From an uncultured Ruminococcus sp. (GTDB taxonomy: Bacteria > Bacillota > Clostridia > Oscillospirales > Acutalibacteraceae): 10,818 nt of DNA. The notes below the pieces were generated by a model, which worked only from the letters and a program-made list of their open reading frames with translations, did not search any database and had not been told where the DNA came from. The position numbers and the translations under genes are program-made. This document shows, in pieces, positions 6,864 to 10,818 of this stretch; positions within the stretch are counted from its first letter, which is position 1, and every line of letters starts with the position of its first letter. The stretch covers positions 1 through 10,818 of the forward strand of contig CACXGJ010000140.1 in NCBI GenBank assembly GCA_902767125.1. Direction: 5' to 3'.

Positions 6864-8609
6864 ATGCCAAGAGAAAACACATACCGCACTCATTACTGCG
6901 GTGAATTAAGAGAAAGTGATATCGGAAAAACTGTCCGTGTTGCAGGCTGGGTTGAAAATATCCGTGACCACGGCGGTGTTATGTTTATTGATGTCCGTGA
7001 TCATTACGGTGTTGTACAGGTAGTCGTACATGATGAGAAATTCCTCGAAAATATAAACAGGGAATGTACTGTCACAGTTTCGGGCAATGTTACAAAGCGT
7101 GATGAAGATACCATAAACCCAAAAATTGAAACGGGTACTGTCGAGATACACGCCGATAATATTACCGTATTGGGCAAGTGCCAGAATAATCTCCCGTTTG
7201 AAGTTCAAACCTCAAAGGAAGTCAAAGAGGATGTCAGACTTAAATACAGATTTTTAGACCTCCGCAACAGGAAGGTTCATAATAATATCATAATGAGAGC
7301 AAACCTTATTTCATTCCTTCGTCAGAAGATGACTGAAATGGGCTTCCTTGAGATTCAGACACCTATCCTTTCATGTTCATCTCCCGAGGGTGCAAGAGAT
7401 TATCTTATCCCAAGCAGAAAGCATAAGGGTATGTTCTATGCACTCCCGCAGGCTCCTCAAATATTCAAACAGCTTTTGATGGTATCGGGCTTTGACAGAT
7501 ATTTTCAGATAGCTCCCTGTTTTCGTGATGAGGATGCAAGAGCCGACCGTTCGCCGGGCGAATTTTATCAGCTTGACTTTGAGATGGCTTTTGCCGAACA
7601 GGATGATGTTTTTGCCGTTGCCGAGGAAGTTCTCTATGCAACTTTCAAAAAATTCTCCGACAAGGAAGTTTCAAAGCCTCCTTTCAGAAGAATACCTTTC
7701 GCTGAATCAATGCTCACATACGGCACTGATAAGCCCGATCTACGCAATCCCCTCGTCATCAAGGACATAAGCCCGATGTTCGAGGAAACAGACTTCGCTC
7801 CTTTCAGGAAAAAAACTGTCAGAAGTATAAATGTTCCGAACTGTGCCGCACAGTCTAAAAAATGGTTCAAGAACATGGAAGAATTTGCTCTTTCGATCGG
7901 CATGAAGGGACTCGGCTATGTAAAGGTTCGTGAGGATATGACCTTTGACGGTCCTATCGACAAATTCCTCAAGGAAGGTGACCGTGAAAAGCTCATTGAA
8001 ATAAACGGCTCAAAATCGGGCGATGTCATCTACTTCATTGCCGACAGCAAGGAAATGGCTCCGAAGCTTGCAGGACAGATTCGTACAGAAGTTGCAAAAC
8101 GTCTCGGACTCATTGATGAAAGCAAATTTGAACTGTGCTTTATAACAGATTTCCCAATGTATGAACTTGACGAGGACGGCAAGGTCATTTTTACCCATAA
8201 CCCATTCTCAATGCCGCAAGGCGGTATGCAGGCTCTCCTCGAAAAAAATCCCACAGATATTCTTGCATATCAGTATGATATAGTTTGCAACGGTGTTGAG
8301 CTTTCATCGGGTGCTGTAAGAAACCATGACCTTGACATTATGGTGAAAGCCTTTGAGATTGCAGGCTACAGTGAAGAAGAACTCAAAAATAAATTCAAGT
8401 CTCTCTATAATGCTTTCCAGTATGGTACTCCTCCCCATGCAGGCATGGCTCCCGGCGTTGACAGGATGCTCATGCTCCTTGCGGAAGAAGAAAATATCCG
8501 TGAAGTTATAGCCTTCCCCATGAACAGCAATGCTCAAGACCTGCTGTTAGGTTCTCCGACAGAAGTCACCGAGCAGCAGCTTCGTGAAGTCCATATCAAA
8601 ATAAGATAA
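6864..8609 (+). CDS. aspS: Aspartyl-tRNA synthetase
   Basis: Class II aminoacyl-tRNA synthetase that charges tRNA-Asp with aspartate in the cytoplasm. The 581 residues match bacterial AspRS: N-terminal anticodon-binding OB fold (about 1-105, VRVAGWVENIRDHGG); catalytic core with LPQAPQIFKQ (194-203); motif 2 with R221 in FRDEDARADRSPGEF; the bacterial GAD insertion (about 285-425); and motif 3 GTPPHAGMAPGVDR with R534. Two motifs differ from the usual bacterial form. RSPGEFYQLD stands in place of RQPEFTQID, and ELSSGAVRNH in place of ELGGGSIR; I associate both with alphaproteobacterial AspRS. The ATG at 6864, with AGGAAAG 6 nt upstream, is preferred over an in-frame TTG at 6846 that lies ahead of that site. 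The VWA gene follows after 37 nt with no terminator. Whether the enzyme also charges tRNA-Asn cannot be judged here. Confidence 0.96.
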   Translation: MPRENTYRTHYCGELRESDIGKTVRVAGWVENIRDHGGVMFIDVRDHYGVVQVVVHDEKFLENINRECTVTVSGNVTKRDEDTINPKIETGTVEIHADNITVLGKCQNNLPFEVQTSKEVKEDVRLKYRFLDLRNRKVHNNIIMRANLISFLRQKMTEMGFLEIQTPILSCSSPEGARDYLIPSRKHKGMFYALPQAPQIFKQLLMVSGFDRYFQIAPCFRDEDARADRSPGEFYQLDFEMAFAEQDDVFAVAEEVLYATFKKFSDKEVSKPPFRRIPFAESMLTYGTDKPDLRNPLVIKDISPMFEETDFAPFRKKTVRSINVPNCAAQSKKWFKNMEEFALSIGMKGLGYVKVREDMTFDGPIDKFLKEGDREKLIEINGSKSGDVIYFIADSKEMAPKLAGQIRTEVAKRLGLIDESKFELCFITDFPMYELDEDGKVIFTHNPFSMPQGGMQALLEKNPTDILAYQYDIVCNGVELSSGAVRNHDLDIMVKAFEIAGYSEEELKNKFKSLYNAFQYGTPPHAGMAPGVDRMLMLLAEEENIREVIAFPMNSNAQDLLLGSPTEVTEQQLREVHIKIR

Positions 8610-8646
8610 TCTGCCGTTTTATTTTGTAAGTAAGGGGTGTAAAAAA

Positions 8647-10566
8647 ATGAAGAAGATAAAAAGACTGTTTACATTTACATTGGCTTTGATAATAGCATTG
8701 AGTTGCTTTTGCATAAGCGTTTCGGCTGTTGAGAGTGATGCTCCCGACGATAACGGAAATATGGAGCTTGATGTTGTATTCGTACTCGACTCAAGCGGCT
8801 CGATGGCAGAATCTGATCCAAACAGAGTTGCTCCCGATGCCTTTAAGCTGTTTGTTGACCTGTGTGATGACTCGTGCGGTGTCGGCTACACCATATACAG
8901 CGAAAAAATAAAGGAATCCGAAGATATAACTGCCCTTGACCAAAATCATCTTAATGAATTGAGAAATAAAATCGCCCAAATGAATATCAATCCATACGGT
9001 GACACCGATATCGCCCTCGGTCTTTCAAAGGCTTTTGAAATACACAAGGCAAGTAAGGATTTTGATTCAAAAAGAAAAAAAGCCGTTATACTTCTCAGTG
9101 ACGGTAACACCCATCTCATCGACAATTCCAAGTCACCCGAACAGCTCAAAAAAGAAATGGATTCTGCCCTTACATCTTTGAGTGACAATGAGATTCCCGT
9201 ATATGCTATCGGTCTTAACTATGACGGCACTCTCGATAAAAATGAGACTCAAAATATCGCTGACCGAACTCACGGAAAGGCTTATGAAGCAAGATCCTCA
9301 AATGAGCTTCCAAGGATAATCTCCGATATATTCGCCGATATTTACAGTATAAACGGCTCCCAGAAGGAGATCACCAAGGACGGCAATGTCGAAATATATA
9401 TAAAGGACAAAAGTGTATTTTATGTAAACATCGTTATACGAAGCCGCCTTTCAATAGATGAACTCAACCCCGTACTTCTTAATCCACGACGAGAAGATGT
9501 TGATCTCGGCGGCGGTGATAAAAATATCAAGATGACAACAACGGGAAGCTATACTCTCATAAAGCTCATTTATCCGACAAGCGGTCGCTGGAAGCTCCAT
9601 CTTGACAATGCTACAAATGAAAACTGTGTCGTAACACAGCTTGATTTCTATTCCATATTCGTAAAACAAAAAATCACAGACCTTAACAATACTATCGTTC
9701 TCGGTCAGGAAACACAAATAGAAGCAACTCTCAATAAGGCTGACGGTGTCATCAATGACCATGACCTTATAGATGACATATCTATGACGACCACAATAAC
9801 AGGCGGCAAAGAACCTATCACAGTTGATCTTGAAAGACAAGGCAGTTCATTCGTCGGCTCGATTTTTCTTAATGAAGAAGGCTCCTATAAAATAATAACG
9901 GAAGCAAAATCCGATAAATTCAGAAAAGAAAGCCTGCCCTTGGATCTCACCGTAAAAAAATATACCGATGAGGAGATCGCAAAAATAAGAGCAAGGACAG
10001 GTGTAAATACTCCTATTGATGTCGAGACATCTCTGCCTACATCAGATGATCCCGTTGATTATGTACTTTGGATAGCAGGATTTTTAGGTCTCATAGTTCT
10101 TATAGTCGCAGTTGTGATAGTGATTCTGAAGGTAAGGGAAAGAAATGAAAATGCGGCTCTTTCGGCATTCAGTGCAGAGCCTGATGATGCTCACAGAAGC
10201 TATGACAAAGCTCCAAAGGAATCTGCTCCTGAAATCGAGAGGGTAAAGGAAGGTCCAAAGGCTACCGATCCCGATTATGTCAACATACCTCTCGTTGAAC
10301 ACGGCAGTCTTGAATCTCTTATCAAAAAAGGTCCCGATGAGGCTTTCAATGCAAATGCCGATGACTATAAGGTCGATGAATCACTTGAAGCCATTATCCG
10401 TAAAGGTCCCGATAACAATCTCGGTGTCGGCAAAGCTGAAGAAGATTACAATGACTTTGACAATACTCAAGATGAAGGCTATCAGTCGGGAAATAATCTC
10501 TCCGATATGCTCGGTGGTCTGGATGATGAAGGTACTGTAAGTCTCAAAAAGAAAAACAACAATTAA
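8647..10566 (+). CDS. Surface VWA-domain protein with one membrane helix and cytoplasmic tail
   Basis: A 639-residue type I membrane protein. It has a signal peptide (1-27, likely cut after VSA) and a von Willebrand factor A domain (about 40-235). The metal-ion (MIDAS) site is complete: D48, S50 and S52 of DSSGS, T120 in GDTD, and D152 in LLSDG. This suggests divalent-metal-dependent protein binding outside the cell. A beta-rich region without a family I recognise spans 240-437, then one helix (about 471-495). The tail (496-639) is acidic and probably disordered. It carries an 11-residue motif twice, SLESLIKKGPD (554-564) and SLEAIIRKGPD (579-589), and ends in DDEGTVSLKKK. A CDDSC pair (C73, C77) sits in the VWA domain. 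AAGGGGTG lies 7 nt before the ATG. The gene lies between aspS and ybaK; its ligand and role are unknown. Confidence 0.88.
   Translation: MKKIKRLFTFTLALIIALSCFCISVSAVESDAPDDNGNMELDVVFVLDSSGSMAESDPNRVAPDAFKLFVDLCDDSCGVGYTIYSEKIKESEDITALDQNHLNELRNKIAQMNINPYGDTDIALGLSKAFEIHKASKDFDSKRKKAVILLSDGNTHLIDNSKSPEQLKKEMDSALTSLSDNEIPVYAIGLNYDGTLDKNETQNIADRTHGKAYEARSSNELPRIISDIFADIYSINGSQKEITKDGNVEIYIKDKSVFYVNIVIRSRLSIDELNPVLLNPRREDVDLGGGDKNIKMTTTGSYTLIKLIYPTSGRWKLHLDNATNENCVVTQLDFYSIFVKQKITDLNNTIVLGQETQIEATLNKADGVINDHDLIDDISMTTTITGGKEPITVDLERQGSSFVGSIFLNEEGSYKIITEAKSDKFRKESLPLDLTVKKYTDEEIAKIRARTGVNTPIDVETSLPTSDDPVDYVLWIAGFLGLIVLIVAVVIVILKVRERNENAALSAFSAEPDDAHRSYDKAPKESAPEIERVKEGPKATDPDYVNIPLVEHGSLESLIKKGPDEAFNANADDYKVDESLEAIIRKGPDNNLGVGKAEEDYNDFDNTQDEGYQSGNNLSDMLGGLDDEGTVSLKKKNNN
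10306..10413 (+). repeat. Duplicated SLE-x-x-I-K/R-KGPD motif in the VWA protein tail
   Basis: Codons 554-564 (10306-10338) and 579-589 (10381-10413) encode the same 11-residue motif with three substitutions: S/A, L/I and K/R. The copies start 75 nt apart. The KGPD codons are nearly identical (aaaggtcccgat), while the first part has drifted at the DNA level. That suggests an old duplication kept at the protein level. Confidence 0.75.
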
Positions 10567-10570
10567 ATCA

Positions 10571-10628
10571 GTGAGAAATGAGGAGTGAGGAGTGAGGGTA
10601 CTATTCCTTGCTCCCACTTTTTATTTTC
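10571..10628 (+). terminator. Degenerate heptamer-repeat hairpin between the VWA gene and ybaK
   Basis: Four heptamers of the RTGAGRA type occupy 10571-10598, starting 4 nt after the VWA stop. Bases 10584-10597 pair with 10606-10618 with one bulged A and two G-U wobbles around an 8-nt loop, followed by CTTTTTATTTT. It looks like an intrinsic terminator, weaker than the one at 4101. No convincing promoter follows before ybaK, so it may let some transcription through. Confidence 0.65.
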
Positions 10629-10650
10629 GGAAAAGGAGATAAAAATACCC

Positions 10651-10818
10651 ATGTCAAAAGAAAATAAAACCAATGCCATGCGTAAGCTTGACAGCATGAA
10701 AATACCATACAAGGAATACTACTATTCCGATGCTGTTGCAGGTGTCGAGGTTGCACAGGCCCTCGGCGAAAATCCCGAACAGGTCTTTAAAACTCTTGTA
10801 ACTGTCGGTAAATCAGGA
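10651..10818 (+). CDS. ybaK: Cys-tRNA(Pro) deacylase YbaK/EbsC, N-terminal part (runs off right edge)
   Basis: Only the first 56 residues are in the window. They match the YbaK/EbsC start closely: KTNAMRKLDSMKIPY (6-20), then GVEVAQALGENPEQVFKTLV (31-50) and TVGKSG. K47 in VFKTLV matches the lysine essential for activity in characterised YbaK. The protein hydrolyses cysteine mischarged onto tRNA-Pro by prolyl-tRNA synthetase, acting in trans in the cytoplasm. The start is set by AAAAGGAGAT (10631-10640), with about 12 nt between GGAG and the ATG. The gene shares direction with aspS and the VWA gene, separated from the latter by a repeat-built hairpin. Together with aspS it gives the locus a tRNA-charging theme. 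Confidence 0.9.
   Translation, partial: MSKENKTNAMRKLDSMKIPYKEYYYSDAVAGVEVAQALGENPEQVFKTLVTVGKSG

Noticed and set aside
10381..10617. Minus-strand 78-residue frame over the end of the VWA gene and the repeat hairpin
   Set aside because: It is antisense to a well-supported coding region, its start would lie inside the heptamer hairpin, and no ribosome binding site or familiar protein is seen.

Overview
The window looks like ordinary chromosome of a low-to-mid GC Firmicute, most likely a clostridial gut-type anaerobe near Ruminococcus/Oscillospiraceae. This is an inference from the NAD-dependent DNA ligase, Gram-positive style purine-rich ribosome binding sites, clean TTGACA/TATAAT promoters, a YhgE/Pip protein, and the AT-biased coding style. 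No rRNA, tRNA, CRISPR array, transposase or phage gene was seen. Every long open frame that makes sense is accounted for, and no gap exceeds 160 bases.

Left edge (1-670, minus strand): a three-gene operon. It encodes an 84-aa membrane protein, a 45-aa single-helix protein, and the N-terminal part of a membrane-anchored PstS-like substrate-binding protein that runs off the left edge. Its promoter is back to back with that of ligA. Plus strand from 806: ligA (NAD-dependent DNA ligase) is followed after one base by a CLC-type anion/proton antiporter. That protein has the altered motifs of the fluoride-exporting CLC-F clade. The unit ends at a 26-bp stem terminator built from 7-bp repeats.

4183-6781: a separately promoted two-gene operon. 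A small acidic-tailed membrane protein of unknown function overlaps a YhgE/Pip-family envelope protein by 32 nt, and the unit closes with a clear terminator. From 6794 to the right edge: a promoter with an extended -10 drives aspS (aspartyl-tRNA synthetase, with motif variants more familiar from alphaproteobacteria). Next comes a surface VWA protein with one membrane helix and a cytoplasmic tail carrying a duplicated 11-residue motif. After a second, degenerate heptamer-repeat hairpin comes the start of a YbaK/EbsC Cys-tRNA(Pro) deacylase, cut by the right edge. aspS and ybaK fit together as aminoacylation and tRNA editing; the VWA gene between them is the odd member.

Most of the window is housekeeping. 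The points most worth following are the heptamer-built terminators, the CLC-F-like transporter behind ligA with no visible fluoride riboswitch, the repeated motif and candidate phosphothreonine in the VWA tail, and the small-membrane-protein partners of the YhgE and PstS-like proteins. None of these is shown here to be a new system.
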